64,000 nt of DNA from PWQG01 sp050486205 (GTDB lineage Bacteria; Pseudomonadota; Gammaproteobacteria; Pseudomonadales; Pseudohongiellaceae): positions 186,001 through 250,000 of the forward strand of contig JBJHCW010000002.1 of assembly GCA_050486205.1 (NCBI GenBank), in the 5' to 3' direction. Below, piece by piece: positions 34,644-44,236 of this stretch. The position numbers and the translations under genes were made by a program. Positions within the stretch are counted from its first letter, which is position 1, and each line of letters starts with the position of its first letter. Under the pieces are notes generated by a model, which was not told where the DNA came from, made no database searches, and was given only the letters and a program-made list of their open reading frames with translations.

Positions 34644-36206
34644 ATGAAAGCACCAGCCATGACAGAACCACGTCGCCAGACCACATTATTACTGATTCTC
34701 GACGGCTGGGGCCATCGCGAGGAAACCGAACACAATGCCATAGCGGCCGCCAACACGCCGGTCTGGGATGCGCTGTGGAAAGACTGCCCGCATACACTGA
34801 TCAGCACCTCGGGTACCGACGTGGGGCTGCCCGAGGGGCAGATGGGCAACTCCGAGGTTGGTCACATGAATATGGGCGCCGGGCGGGTGGTGTATCAGAG
34901 CCTGACCCGGATAGACAAGGCGGTGCAGGACGGGGATTTTTTCCAGAACCCGGCACTGTGCGCCGCAGTGGACAAGGCAACAGCGGCCGGCAAGGCCGTG
35001 CATATTCTTGGTCTGCTGTCTCCCGGTGGCATTCACAGCCACGAGAAACACCTGCTGGCCATGGTGGACCTGGCGCACCAGCGTGGCGCAAAACAGGTTT
35101 ACATCCATGCCTTCCTGGACGGCCGCGATACGCCGCCGCGAAGCGCACTGCCTTCACTGCAGAAAGCCGACGCCAGACTGCGTGAACTGGGTGTGGGCCG
35201 GGTGGCCAGCATGACCGGTCGTTACTACGCCATGGACCGGGACAATCGGTGGGACCGGGTGCAGATGGCCTGGGACCTGCTGACCCAGGGCGCCACACCT
35301 TACGTCTACCCGACCGTGGACGAAGCCTTGCGCGCCGCCTATGACCGCAACGAAGACGACGAATTCGTCAAGGCTACCCGGATCGACCAGCCGGACGCGC
35401 CACCGCTTTGCATCCAGGACGGCGACAGCGTGGTGTTCATGAATTTCCGGGCCGATCGTGCACGCCAGCTGACACAGGTATTCGTTGATGATGATTTTGA
35501 CGGCTTCCGGCGCGCCGTGCGCCCGGCCCTGTCCGACTTTGTCATGCTCACCGAGTACGCAGCGGACATCCAGACCAGCTGCGCTTATCCACCGGACAGT
35601 CTGAAGAACGTGCTGGGGGAATACCTGGCAGCGCAAGGCAAAACCCAACTGCGTATTGCCGAAACCGAAAAATACGCCCACGTAACCTTTTTCTTCAGTG
35701 GCGGCCGTGAGGCCAGTTTCGAGCATGAAGATCGCATACTCGTGCCATCACCCTCAGTGGCCACCTATGACCTGAAGCCTGAGATGAGCGCCCCGGAAGT
35801 CACCGACAAACTGGTGGAAGCCATCCATTCAGGCAAGTACGACGCCATCATCTGCAACTATGCCAATGGCGACATGGTTGGCCACACCGGCATTTTTGAT
35901 GCCGCCGTGAAAGCCGTTGAGGTCGTGGACCAGTGCCTGGGACGCATCGTCGAGGCGCTGCGAGCAACTGGCGGCCAATGTCTGATCACCGCCGATCACG
36001 GCAATGTTGAACAGATGGTGGACAGCAGCACCGGCCAACCTCTGACTTCCCATACCAGTGGCCCTGTGCCTTTGGTCTACGTGGGCGAAAAACCCTGGCA
36101 ATTCCACAGCCAGGGCAGCCTGTCCGACCTGGCACCCACCATGCTGGCCCTGATGGAGATGGACGCGCCCGCGGAAATGACCGGCACCGCCCTGATGAGG
36201 CCCTGA
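34644..36206 (+). CDS. gpmI: 2,3-bisphosphoglycerate-independent phosphoglycerate mutase
   Basis: A 520-aa Mn-dependent enzyme converting 3- to 2-phosphoglycerate in glycolysis. LLILDGWGHRE has the metal ligand Asp20; the phosphoserine is Ser70 in GQMGNSEVGHMNMGAGR; FLDGRDTPP, ANGDMVGHTG and ITADHGNVEQM carry further ligands. ATG 34659 is an alternative start. It is the first gene of a tight block gpmI-envC-ctpA-yibQ; envC begins three bases after the stop. Confidence 0.95.
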   Translation: MKAPAMTEPRRQTTLLLILDGWGHREETEHNAIAAANTPVWDALWKDCPHTLISTSGTDVGLPEGQMGNSEVGHMNMGAGRVVYQSLTRIDKAVQDGDFFQNPALCAAVDKATAAGKAVHILGLLSPGGIHSHEKHLLAMVDLAHQRGAKQVYIHAFLDGRDTPPRSALPSLQKADARLRELGVGRVASMTGRYYAMDRDNRWDRVQMAWDLLTQGATPYVYPTVDEALRAAYDRNEDDEFVKATRIDQPDAPPLCIQDGDSVVFMNFRADRARQLTQVFVDDDFDGFRRAVRPALSDFVMLTEYAADIQTSCAYPPDSLKNVLGEYLAAQGKTQLRIAETEKYAHVTFFFSGGREASFEHEDRILVPSPSVATYDLKPEMSAPEVTDKLVEAIHSGKYDAIICNYANGDMVGHTGIFDAAVKAVEVVDQCLGRIVEALRATGGQCLITADHGNVEQMVDSSTGQPLTSHTSGPVPLVYVGEKPWQFHSQGSLSDLAPTMLALMEMDAPAEMTGTALMRP

Positions 36207-36209
36207 ACC

Positions 36210-37358
36210 ATGAACCGGCTGCTGGCCCTGTCCGGACTGGCGCTGCTGCTGGCCATGGTATCGGCCGGCAATCCACTCGTCGCCGACGAGCCGCCGGAAG
36301 CAAGGCTGGAAGCGGTCAACCAGGCGATCAGCGATATCGAAAACTGGCTGGCGCAAGCCAGCAATACACTCAGTGAACAGGAACAGTCCCTCAGGCAGCT
36401 GGGCCGCGATATCAGCACCCGGGAACAACGCATCCAGGTCAACCGGCAGCTGATCAGCAATCTCTCCGTCGAGTTGCAGCAACTGGAGCAGCGCGAAGGT
36501 GCCTTGAACCTGGATATCGCATCTCAACAGGCCCAGATGGCAAAAGCCGTTCGCGCAGCCTGGATGAGTGGGCAGGACAGTGCGCTGAAGCTGCTGCTTG
36601 ACCAGCAGGACCCGGTGCAAATCCAGCGCATGATGCTCTATTACGACCGCGTCAACGCAGCGCAGATGGCACAGATCAATCGCTACCGCAACAGCCTGGC
36701 CGACCTCAATGACACCCGCGCTGCGATAGCCGCCAATCGTAGCGATCTGGAGCAACACAACGCCACACTGGAACGTGAACTTGATGCACTGGCCGCCGAC
36801 CGCGACCGGCGCCAGGCCCTGATCAGCGAACTGGAGTCAGACATGGCCGGGCGCAGTGATACACTGCTCGAGCTGCAACAGGACCGGGAGCATCTGGAAG
36901 CCCTGATCGAGGAAATCAACCGCATCATCGTTGACATCCCGCCACCCGAACAGCTGCTGCCTATCGCGGAGGCCCGAGGACAGCTGCCATGGCCGCTTGA
37001 CGGACCGGCCCTGAACCGCTTCGGTGACACTTACAGTAGTGGCAACATGATCCGTCAGGGCATCATCATAGGCGCCGAAGCCGGTACCCCGGTGCGCGCA
37101 GTGCACAATGGCCGCGTTGTATTTGCCGACTGGCTGCGGGGGTCCGGGTTACTGGTGGTGGTGGATCACGGGGATGGCTACATATCACTGTATGCCCACA
37201 ACGAGGCACTGAACAAACAGACCGGTGACTGGGTCAACCGGGCCGAGCCCGTGGCCACCGCGGGCAGCAATGCCGGCATGGACAGCGCTGGGGTTTATTT
37301 TGAACTGCGCCACAATGGAACGCCGGTTGACCCGGTCCAATGGCTGATATCGCGGTGA
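36210..37358 (+). CDS. envC: Murein hydrolase activator EnvC
   Basis: A 382-aa periplasmic protein with a signal peptide (LLALSGLALLLAMVSAG), a long coiled coil from about 30 to 250 (EQEQSLRQLGRDIS, LEQREGALNLDIASQQAQ), and a C-terminal LytM (M23-like) domain from about 285. The LytM domain lacks the full HxH zinc set of active endopeptidases, as in EnvC, which activates amidases at the division septum through FtsEX. It lies three bases after gpmI, the order seen in enteric bacteria. Confidence 0.92.
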   Translation: MNRLLALSGLALLLAMVSAGNPLVADEPPEARLEAVNQAISDIENWLAQASNTLSEQEQSLRQLGRDISTREQRIQVNRQLISNLSVELQQLEQREGALNLDIASQQAQMAKAVRAAWMSGQDSALKLLLDQQDPVQIQRMMLYYDRVNAAQMAQINRYRNSLADLNDTRAAIAANRSDLEQHNATLERELDALAADRDRRQALISELESDMAGRSDTLLELQQDREHLEALIEEINRIIVDIPPPEQLLPIAEARGQLPWPLDGPALNRFGDTYSSGNMIRQGIIIGAEAGTPVRAVHNGRVVFADWLRGSGLLVVVDHGDGYISLYAHNEALNKQTGDWVNRAEPVATAGSNAGMDSAGVYFELRHNGTPVDPVQWLISR

Positions 37359-37429
37359 TTGCGCCGCTGTGATTGCATTGTAGCCGCGAGCTTTCTATAT
37401 TGATGCCTGATTTCAGCATGGAGTACAGC

Positions 37430-38716
37430 ATGAAAAGTGTGCGCGTGATGTTCTGCGCCCTGGTTCTTTCCGCCGGCCTGGCCGTGGCGGACGACGAATA
37501 CCTGCCGCTACCCATTGACGATGTGCGGCTGTTTACCGAGGCACTGGACGCCATCCGCACAGCGTATGTGGACGATATCGATGACCGCACGCTGCTCGAA
37601 TACGCCATACGCGGCATGCTCAATGGGCTGGATCCACATTCGGCCTATCTCACCGCGGACGAACATGACGACCTGCAGGACAGCACCCGCAGTGAGTTCG
37701 GCGGCCTGGGCATTGAGATTGGTGAAGAGGACGGTTACATCAAGATCATCAGCCCGATTGATGACTCTCCCGCCGCCCGCGCCGGCATCGAGGCCGGCGA
37801 CCTGATTGTAGAAATTGATGGGCGACCGGTGCGGGACATGAACGTGAACGACGCCGTGGAAATGCTGCGCGGCGAAGTAGGCAGCTCGGTCTCCCTGACA
37901 CTGCGCCGGCGCAATGAGCCCGAGTTGATCGACGTGACACTGCAGCGCGACACCATCACAGCAACCAGTGTCCGGGGATACACCATGGAGCCTGGTTATG
38001 CCTACCTGCGCATTGCCCAGTTCCGGATGAATACCGGTCGCGAAGTGGTGAACACACTGCGTGAGCTGCAGGCGGAAAACGACGGTGAGCTGCGCGGCCT
38101 GGTCCTGGATCTGCGCAACAACCCCGGTGGTGTGCTTGGCGCCTCGGTTGATGTAGCCGACGCCTTTCTGGCCGGTGGCCGGGTGGTGTACACCGACGGC
38201 AGACTGCGCGAAACCGAAAACGACTATTACGCCAGTGATGATGATCCCAGCATGGGGGTGCCCATGGTGGTATTGATCAATGCCGGCTCGGCCTCGGCCT
38301 CGGAGATTGTCGCCGGCGCCCTGCAGGATCACAGTCGCGCCGTGGTCATGGGCACGCAGAGTTTCGGCAAGGGTTCGGTACAGACCGTGCTGCCCCTGAG
38401 CAATGAACGGGCGTTGAAACTGACCACATCACTGTATTACACGCCCAGCGGCCGCTCAATCCAGGCCCAGGGCATCACCCCGGACATCCATGTGGATCAG
38501 GCCATGGTCACACGCCAGGCGCCGCGGCGCGGTGTCTACACGGAAGCCGATCTGGAAGGCGCGCTGAGGAGTGGCGAGCGCCAACCGCGGGTCTCCACAG
38601 AACAGGTGGTGGTGAGTGATTACCAGCTCAACGAAGCACTGACCCTGCTCAAGGGATGGCACATCATGGAAAGCGGCCGCGCCCGGCGGGCTGGAGAAAC
38701 CAGTAACATCGAATGA
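37430..38716 (+). CDS. ctpA: C-terminal processing peptidase, family S41
   Basis: A 428-aa exported protease. The signal peptide (VMFCALVLSAGLAVA) is followed by LEYAIRGMLNGLDPHSAYL near 55, a PDZ domain (about 85-165: GGLGIEIGEEDGYIKIISP) and the S41 core, with LVLDLRNNPGG, the Ser motif GSASASEIVAGAL and the Lys motif GTQSFGKGSVQT that form the Ser/Lys dyad. It trims C-termini of envelope proteins. The ATG at 37430 has GGAG seven bases upstream; the longer frame adds no conserved sequence. The stop overlaps the next start by four bases. Confidence 0.93.
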   Translation: MKSVRVMFCALVLSAGLAVADDEYLPLPIDDVRLFTEALDAIRTAYVDDIDDRTLLEYAIRGMLNGLDPHSAYLTADEHDDLQDSTRSEFGGLGIEIGEEDGYIKIISPIDDSPAARAGIEAGDLIVEIDGRPVRDMNVNDAVEMLRGEVGSSVSLTLRRRNEPELIDVTLQRDTITATSVRGYTMEPGYAYLRIAQFRMNTGREVVNTLRELQAENDGELRGLVLDLRNNPGGVLGASVDVADAFLAGGRVVYTDGRLRETENDYYASDDDPSMGVPMVVLINAGSASASEIVAGALQDHSRAVVMGTQSFGKGSVQTVLPLSNERALKLTTSLYYTPSGRSIQAQGITPDIHVDQAMVTRQAPRRGVYTEADLEGALRSGERQPRVSTEQVVVSDYQLNEALTLLKGWHIMESGRARRAGETSNIE

Positions 38717-39804
38717 ACCGACATCTGTGGACATTGCGGGCTTTTCTCCTGCGTTATCAACATCAATGCATGCTGGTGGCCGGCGCGTCTGTGCTGCTGT
38801 TACTGGTGCTGATAATCGGCTGGAGTGGCCAGGAAAACCCGGCGCCACGCGAGGCGGTGGCAACAGCGCCCGCGGCCGAGGAGGCGCCTGCGGCCCCGGA
38901 AACGTCCGTGGCAGCGGAAACATCTGCCACCGCCGAAGTGCGGGACGCAGCGCCACCATCGGACAGCCTGAGCCCGGACAGCAGCCTGAGCCCGGGAAGT
39001 ACCCCGAGTGTTCAGGACAACCTGAGCGTGAACCAGAGTGGTGTCATTCAGCGCGGCGGTGCCGCTCACACACAAGCTCGCGTGGCACTGATCATCGATG
39101 ATCTTGGCAACAGCGCTGAAGCGGGCCAACGCGCCATTGCCTTGCCTGCCAGCATCACCTTCGCCGTACTGCCTCACACACCACACGGTCGCTCGCTGGC
39201 AGAGCATGCGTATGCCAGCGGCCGGGAAGTCATGCTGCACGCACCCATGAGCAATACGGCCGGCATGCCACTGGGTGAGGGTGGTCTGACACCGGATATG
39301 AGCGAGGAGGAATTCACGGACACCCTGCTTGCGGCGCTTGCCGACATACCGCATGCGCGGGGTGTCAACAACCACACCGGTAGCGAGCTGACCACACTGC
39401 CAGAACAGATGGCCTGGGTCATGCAGACACTGAAACCGCAAGGATTGTACTTTGTGGACAGTGTGACCACCGCCGGCTCTGTGGCTGCCGATGTGGCCAC
39501 AGAGCATCAGATACCAAATACCAGGCGTCAGGTGTTCCTCGATAACAGCGCTGACCCGGAGGATATCCATTTCGAGTTTGAACGATTGCTTGCCATCGCC
39601 GAGCGTGACGGTTATGCCGTGGGTATCGGACACCCCTATCCGCAGACACTGGATTACCTGGAAGCGGTACTGCCATCACTGGTCGAAAGAGGGTTTGAGC
39701 TTGTCTTCGTGTCGCAACTGATCGAACAGAAGGCTGAATCCAAGGCGGAAGTGCCCGCGCGCAAGCATTTGCAGGAAGTTGTGCCGCCTACAAGCGAACC
39801 GTGA
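38713..39804 (+). CDS. yibQ: Divergent polysaccharide deacetylase family protein (YibQ)
   Basis: A 363-aa protein with an N-terminal membrane helix (LVAGASVLLLLVLIIGW), a 90-residue Ala/Pro/Ser-rich linker, and a deacetylase-like domain from about 115 (VALIIDDLGNSAEAGQRAI, REVMLHAPMSNTAG, GVNNHTGSELT, VGIGHPYPQTL). The family (DUF610) has a NodB-like fold; its substrate is not established. The four-base overlap with ctpA and the position behind envC suggest a role in septal wall processing. Its last 17 bp overlap the convergent hisF stop. Confidence 0.88.
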   Translation: MNRHLWTLRAFLLRYQHQCMLVAGASVLLLLVLIIGWSGQENPAPREAVATAPAAEEAPAAPETSVAAETSATAEVRDAAPPSDSLSPDSSLSPGSTPSVQDNLSVNQSGVIQRGGAAHTQARVALIIDDLGNSAEAGQRAIALPASITFAVLPHTPHGRSLAEHAYASGREVMLHAPMSNTAGMPLGEGGLTPDMSEEEFTDTLLAALADIPHARGVNNHTGSELTTLPEQMAWVMQTLKPQGLYFVDSVTTAGSVAADVATEHQIPNTRRQVFLDNSADPEDIHFEFERLLAIAERDGYAVGIGHPYPQTLDYLEAVLPSLVERGFELVFVSQLIEQKAESKAEVPARKHLQEVVPPTSEP

Positions 39805-40561
39805 CACCCTGCTCAGCCATGAACTGCTTGGCCTGCTGAACCGTAAACTCGCCAAAATGGAATATGCTGGCCGCCAGCACAGCATCAGCGCCACCTTCCT
39901 TGATGCCATCCACAAGATGCTGCAACTCACCAACCCCGCCAGAGGCAATGATCGGTACGGACACTGCCTGGCTGACTGCGCGATTGAGCGCCAGGTCGAA
40001 CCCGATTTTGGTGCCGTCGCGGTCCATGCTGGTCAACAGTATTTCACCGGCACCGTAATCGACCATGCGCCTGACCCATTCCACGGCATCCAGCCCGGTG
40101 GGTTTACGGCCACCATGGGTGAAAATTTCCCAGCGATCCGGCTCATCTGCGGCGCTGACCTTTTTTGCATCCACCGCCACCACCATGCACTGTGAACCAA
40201 AACGCTCGGCAGCGCGACGCACAAAATCCGGATCAAAAACAGCGGCCGTGTTGATCGCCACCTTGTCAGCACCGGCATTGAGCATGGTGCGTATATCATC
40301 AAGGCTGCGGATACCACCACCAACCGTCAGCGGGATGAACACCTGGCCGGCAATGGCCTCAACCGTATGTACCGTGGTATCGCGGCCCTCGTGTGATGCG
40401 GTGATGTCCAGAAAGGTGATTTCATCGGCACCCGCATCGCTGTAACGACGGGCGATTTCCACCGGATCCCCGGCGTCACGGATATCAACAAACTTCACTC
40501 CCTTGACCACGCGACCGTTGTCGCAGTCCAGACAGGGGATGATTCGCTTTGCCAGGGCCAT
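39788..40561 (-). CDS. hisF: Imidazole glycerol phosphate synthase, cyclase subunit
   Basis: A 257-aa (beta/alpha)8 barrel that, with HisH, turns PRFAR plus ammonia into imidazole glycerol phosphate and AICAR. The catalytic Asp residues lie in IIPCLDCDNGRVVKG (near residue 11) and LLTSMDRDGTKIGFD (near 130); GGGIRS and ASGGVG bind phosphate. ATG 40561 gives the standard N-terminus. It is the last of four his genes on this strand here; hisI is not in the window. The stop codon lies within the 3' end of convergent yibQ. Confidence 0.97.
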   Translation of the reverse strand: MALAKRIIPCLDCDNGRVVKGVKFVDIRDAGDPVEIARRYSDAGADEITFLDITASHEGRDTTVHTVEAIAGQVFIPLTVGGGIRSLDDIRTMLNAGADKVAINTAAVFDPDFVRRAAERFGSQCMVVAVDAKKVSAADEPDRWEIFTHGGRKPTGLDAVEWVRRMVDYGAGEILLTSMDRDGTKIGFDLALNRAVSQAVSVPIIASGGVGELQHLVDGIKEGGADAVLAASIFHFGEFTVQQAKQFMAEQGVTVRL

Positions 40562-40577
40562 TTTCAGCGTCCAGGTA

Positions 40578-41324
40578 TCAGAGGTCAGAGTCGCAGTAGG
40601 CCTGGGCTTCGGCCAGGTCCAGTGCACCTTCGTAAATGGCGCGACCGGTGATGGCGCCCATGATACCGGCGCCGGTTTCGGTTCTGGCCACCGCCTTCAG
40701 GGCGCGGATGTCATCCATCTTGCTGACCCCACCCGACGCTATCACCGGAATACTGGACGCACACGCCAGCGCAACGGTGGCCTCAACATTGGCACCCTGC
40801 ATCATGCCGTCACGGGCGATATCGGTGTACACAATGGCTTCCACACCCGCATCGGCAAATTTCTCTGCCAGGCCGATGACATGCACCTCGGAAACTTCGG
40901 CCCAGCCGTCGGTAGCAACGTAGCCATCCCTTGCGTCCAGCCCGACAATGATACGACCCGGGAAGTGTTCACAGGCCTTTTTGATGAATGGCGGGTTTTT
41001 TACCGCCTGCGTGCCGATGATCACATAACTGACACCAACATTGACGTAGTACTCGATGGTATCCAGGTCCCGAATGCCACCACCAATCTGCAGCGGCAGA
41101 TCCGGGCAGGCCTTTGCAATGGCTTCCACGACCTTGCCGTTTACCGGTGCTCCGGCAAAGGCACCATTAAGATCAACAAGGTGCAGCCGCCGCGCGCCCT
41201 GTGCCTGCCAGTGCTTTGCCATGGCCACCGGGTCGTCGGAAAACACGGTACTGTCGTCCATACGCCCCTGGCGCAGCCGGACACAGTTGCCGTCCTTGAG
41301 GTCAATCGCGGGTATTACCAGCAT
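40578..41324 (-). CDS. hisA: Phosphoribosyl-formimino AICAR-ribonucleotide isomerase
   Basis: A 248-aa barrel enzyme, the isomerase step before HisF/HisH. MLVIPAIDLKDGNCVRL at the N-terminus has the catalytic Asp8; VYTDIARDGMMQG carries the second Asp, and GGGIRD and IASGGVS are the phosphate-binding loops. The start ATG 41324 lies inside the 3' end of hisH (23-nt overlap), a sign of coupled translation. hisF follows 16 bp later. Confidence 0.97.
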   Translation of the reverse strand: MLVIPAIDLKDGNCVRLRQGRMDDSTVFSDDPVAMAKHWQAQGARRLHLVDLNGAFAGAPVNGKVVEAIAKACPDLPLQIGGGIRDLDTIEYYVNVGVSYVIIGTQAVKNPPFIKKACEHFPGRIIVGLDARDGYVATDGWAEVSEVHVIGLAEKFADAGVEAIVYTDIARDGMMQGANVEATVALACASSIPVIASGGVSKMDDIRALKAVARTETGAGIMGAITGRAIYEGALDLAEAQAYCDSDL

Positions 41325-41973
41325 AGTCTTCAATCTCATAACGCAGGAAGTTATCCAGCAGGCGCAGCCCCGCATGCTGGCTCTTTTCCGGATGGAACTG
41401 CACGGCAAACACATTGCCACGCTGCAGGGCGGCCGCAAAACGGACGCCATAATCGGTTTCCGCCGCCACCTCGGCACGTATGGCAGGCTCCACGTAATAG
41501 CTGTGCACAAAGTAGAAACGACTGTTGTCTTCAATGCCCTGCCAGAGCGGGTGGGCCACCGTCTGCTGAACACAGTTCCAGCCCATGTGTGGCACCTTCA
41601 GGCGCTCGCCCTCAGAGTCGTACAATTCACCACCACCACCAAAACGGCGCACATGACCTTCGAACACGCCCAGACACTCGACCAGACCGTTCTCTTCGCT
41701 GGACTGCATCAATGCCTGCATGCCCACACAGATGGCCAGCAAAGGTTTTTCCTCCAGCGCCCGGTGAACAATGTCGTCGATGCCCAGACGCCGGATTTCT
41801 GCCATGCAATCACGTATGGCACCCACGCCCGGGAAAATGATCCGGTCCGCGGCAAGAATCTCCGAGGCCTGGCTGCTGACACGCACTCGCACAGTCGGGT
41901 CCAGGCTTTCAATAGCCTTTGCCACGGAATGCAGGTTGCCCATTCCGTAATCGATAACAGCCACTGTATTCAT
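41302..41973 (-). CDS. hisH: Imidazole glycerol phosphate synthase, glutamine amidotransferase subunit
   Basis: A 223-aa class I glutaminase that supplies ammonia to HisF. VIDYGMGNLHSV opens the protein; the nucleophile Cys is in LAICVGMQAL (near residue 82), and His and Glu lie in VFAVQFHPEKS near 195. It overlaps hisA by 23 nt and follows hisB by 45 bp, in the order hisB-hisH-hisA-hisF as in enteric bacteria. Confidence 0.97.
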   Translation of the reverse strand: MNTVAVIDYGMGNLHSVAKAIESLDPTVRVRVSSQASEILAADRIIFPGVGAIRDCMAEIRRLGIDDIVHRALEEKPLLAICVGMQALMQSSEENGLVECLGVFEGHVRRFGGGGELYDSEGERLKVPHMGWNCVQQTVAHPLWQGIEDNSRFYFVHSYYVEPAIRAEVAAETDYGVRFAAALQRGNVFAVQFHPEKSQHAGLRLLDNFLRYEIEDYAGNTRD

Positions 41974-42018
41974 AAGGACAGAGTTTCTGGTCAGAACAGT
42001 TCGGATTTACGCCGGAAA

Positions 42019-42609
42019 TTACAGACTTCCCTTGGTGGACGGAATCACATCGGCACTGCGCGGATCAATTTCCACAGCCATGCGCAGCGCTCGCCCGAAG
42101 GCCTTGAACACGGTCTCGATCTGGTGGTGAGCGTTGTGGCCGCGCAATGTATCCACATGCAGGGTCATCAGGGCGTGATTGACAAAACCCTGGAAGAATT
42201 CATGGAACAGGTCAACATCAAAACCGCCCACAGAGGCGCGTTTGAACGGCACGTGGAACTCCAGCCCGGGGCGGCCGGAAAAATCAATGACCACGCGGGA
42301 CAGCGCTTCATCCAGCGGTACATAGGCGTGCCCGTAGCGGCGGATGCCCTTGCGATCCAGCGCCTTGTTGATCGCCTGACCCAGCGTGATACCCAGGTCT
42401 TCCACCGTGTGATGCGCATCAATCTCCAGGTCACCGTTTGCCTGGATCTTCAGATCCACCAGACCATGACGGGCCACCTGGTCCAGCATGTGGTCCAGGA
42501 ACGGAAGACCGGTGTTGCTTTCGAACTTACCGGTACCGTCGAGATTGACCGAAACGCTGATCTGCGTTTCCTTTGTATTTCGCTCAACTGTCGCTTGACG
42601 TTGGGACAT
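42019..42609 (-). CDS. hisB: Imidazoleglycerol-phosphate dehydratase (monofunctional)
   Basis: A 196-aa Mn-dependent dehydratase. DLEIDAHHTVEDLGITLGQA and HNAHHQIETVFKAFGRAL carry the duplicated metal-binding HHxxE motifs; FLDHMLDQVARHG is the third block. There is no N-terminal phosphatase domain, unlike the bifunctional E. coli HisB. ATG 42609 gives MSQRQATVERNTKETQI; the 34 residues that the frame could add upstream are unconserved. It is the first his gene of this group, so the promoter lies in 42610-42751, shared with the divergent kinase. Confidence 0.96.
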   Translation of the reverse strand: MSQRQATVERNTKETQISVSVNLDGTGKFESNTGLPFLDHMLDQVARHGLVDLKIQANGDLEIDAHHTVEDLGITLGQAINKALDRKGIRRYGHAYVPLDEALSRVVIDFSGRPGLEFHVPFKRASVGGFDVDLFHEFFQGFVNHALMTLHVDTLRGHNAHHQIETVFKAFGRALRMAVEIDPRSADVIPSTKGSL

Positions 42610-42751
42610 GAGTCGGACCTGCTGGCGTCGGGGGGCGAATTGGAAGCGCGCATTATACGGCCTGTGGGCAGGCAAGGAAAGCGGCGGCCCTGTTAATCGG
42701 TGCTCAGGCACGTTACCATTGAATGCTGTTTCAGCAACCGCAAGTGCTTGA

Positions 42752-44236
42752 ATGAACTGGAAACAACACCTTCATCGTGTTTACAACCTGCGCCTGGCGC
42801 TGCTTGCCTGTGTGCTGATTCCAGTGATTGTGGTAGTGGCAATAGCAGGCTCCTGGGCCCTGCGCGTGCTGGAGGATCAGGTGAACCAGCGCATGCAGGA
42901 AGACATCGAGCTGATTGCCCACGCCATCCGCCTGCCCCTGAGCCATGCCCTGGAGCGCGACCGCACCGGCAGTCTGCAGCAGGCGCTGGATTCGGCTTTT
43001 AATATCGACGTGGTCTACGGTGCCTACGTCTACGATCAGGACGGCCGCGAGATCGCCCGCAGCGGCCAGCGCCAGGGCACGGTGCGCACTACCGAAGCCG
43101 CCGCCCTGGCCGCCGCCGGTGACGATCTGGGCGAGTTCTCACGCGCTGGCGACGAAGTGATCTTCTCCTACTTTGTTCCGCTGACCGACACCGGCGGGCG
43201 CATCAACGGCCTGCTGCAGGTGACCCGACGCGGCAGCGATTTTGAAGACTATATCGCCATGGTACGCGGTGGTGCCGTAGTGGCGCTGCTGGGTGTGTGC
43301 CTGCTGCTGGCGGCGTTGGTGCTGTTCGGTCACTACGGCGCTGTTGGCCGTCATCTGCGCAACATGACCAATGGCATGATGAAAATCAATGTCGGGCGCA
43401 CCGACCGGCGCCTGGCTGAGGAAGGCCCGTCGGAAATGCGCGTGGTTGCCAGTGGTATCAACGACATGCTGGATCGTGTCCGCGATTCCCAATCAGAGAT
43501 TGCCGAGCGTCAGGCCCAGGAAACCGACCTGCGACTCCGGTTGCAGGAATCGGAAAAACTCGCCGCCATCGGCCAGCTCGCCTCAGGCATTGCTCACGAG
43601 CTGGGCACACCGTTGAGCACTGTGGACGGCAAGGCCCAGCAGGTGCTGCGACGCAGGGATCTGGATGACGCGCTGCGCCGAAGCCTTGAACAGATGCGTA
43701 CCGAAGCGGGCCGCATGGAAAAAATCATCCAGCAATTGCTGGACTACGGGCGACGCAATCCGTTGCAGACAGTGGACATGGATCTTGGCGCCATGGTGCG
43801 CGCCGCCCTGCAGAAAGTGAGCACAACGATCGAACATCGCAAGGTCGCAGTTCAACTGCCCGATTCGGCAAAACCCATGGTGATCCCGGTAGACCCGATC
43901 CGTTTCGAACAGGCCATCAGCAACCTGGTTGCCAACGCGGTGCAGGCCTGCCAGCACACGGTCTGTGTCCGCTGGTTCAGCCAGGGCACCGGGACCGTCA
44001 TCATTGTTGAAGACGATGGTCCCGGTGTCAGTGACCAACACCTGCCCTACCTGTTCGACCCCTTCTTTACCACAAAATCAGTAGGCCAGGGCACGGGACT
44101 CGGACTGTCTGTCGCGCACGCCGCCATCACCGATCACGATGGCCGCCTGGAAGTGGGTCGCAGCGACAGTCTCGGCGGCGCGCGGTTTACCATTGTTGTG
44201 CCAACACGCCAGCCCAACGAGGCGTCTGCAGCATGA
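42752..44236 (+). CDS. Membrane sensor histidine kinase (NtrB/ZraS-like)
   Basis: A 494-aa kinase. Two helices (about 15-38 and 172-194) bracket a periplasmic sensor domain of about 130 residues, followed by a HAMP-like segment and the HisKA box GIAHELGTPLST with His282. ATPase motifs NAVQAC, DDGPGVS and GTGLGLS follow. The stop overlaps the start of a sigma-54 activator as ATGA, so the pair is one unit. The periplasmic position of its sensor and the downstream secreted protein suggest an envelope or extracellular signal, which is inference. Confidence 0.9.
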   Translation: MNWKQHLHRVYNLRLALLACVLIPVIVVVAIAGSWALRVLEDQVNQRMQEDIELIAHAIRLPLSHALERDRTGSLQQALDSAFNIDVVYGAYVYDQDGREIARSGQRQGTVRTTEAAALAAAGDDLGEFSRAGDEVIFSYFVPLTDTGGRINGLLQVTRRGSDFEDYIAMVRGGAVVALLGVCLLLAALVLFGHYGAVGRHLRNMTNGMMKINVGRTDRRLAEEGPSEMRVVASGINDMLDRVRDSQSEIAERQAQETDLRLRLQESEKLAAIGQLASGIAHELGTPLSTVDGKAQQVLRRRDLDDALRRSLEQMRTEAGRMEKIIQQLLDYGRRNPLQTVDMDLGAMVRAALQKVSTTIEHRKVAVQLPDSAKPMVIPVDPIRFEQAISNLVANAVQACQHTVCVRWFSQGTGTVIIVEDDGPGVSDQHLPYLFDPFFTTKSVGQGTGLGLSVAHAAITDHDGRLEVGRSDSLGGARFTIVVPTRQPNEASAA

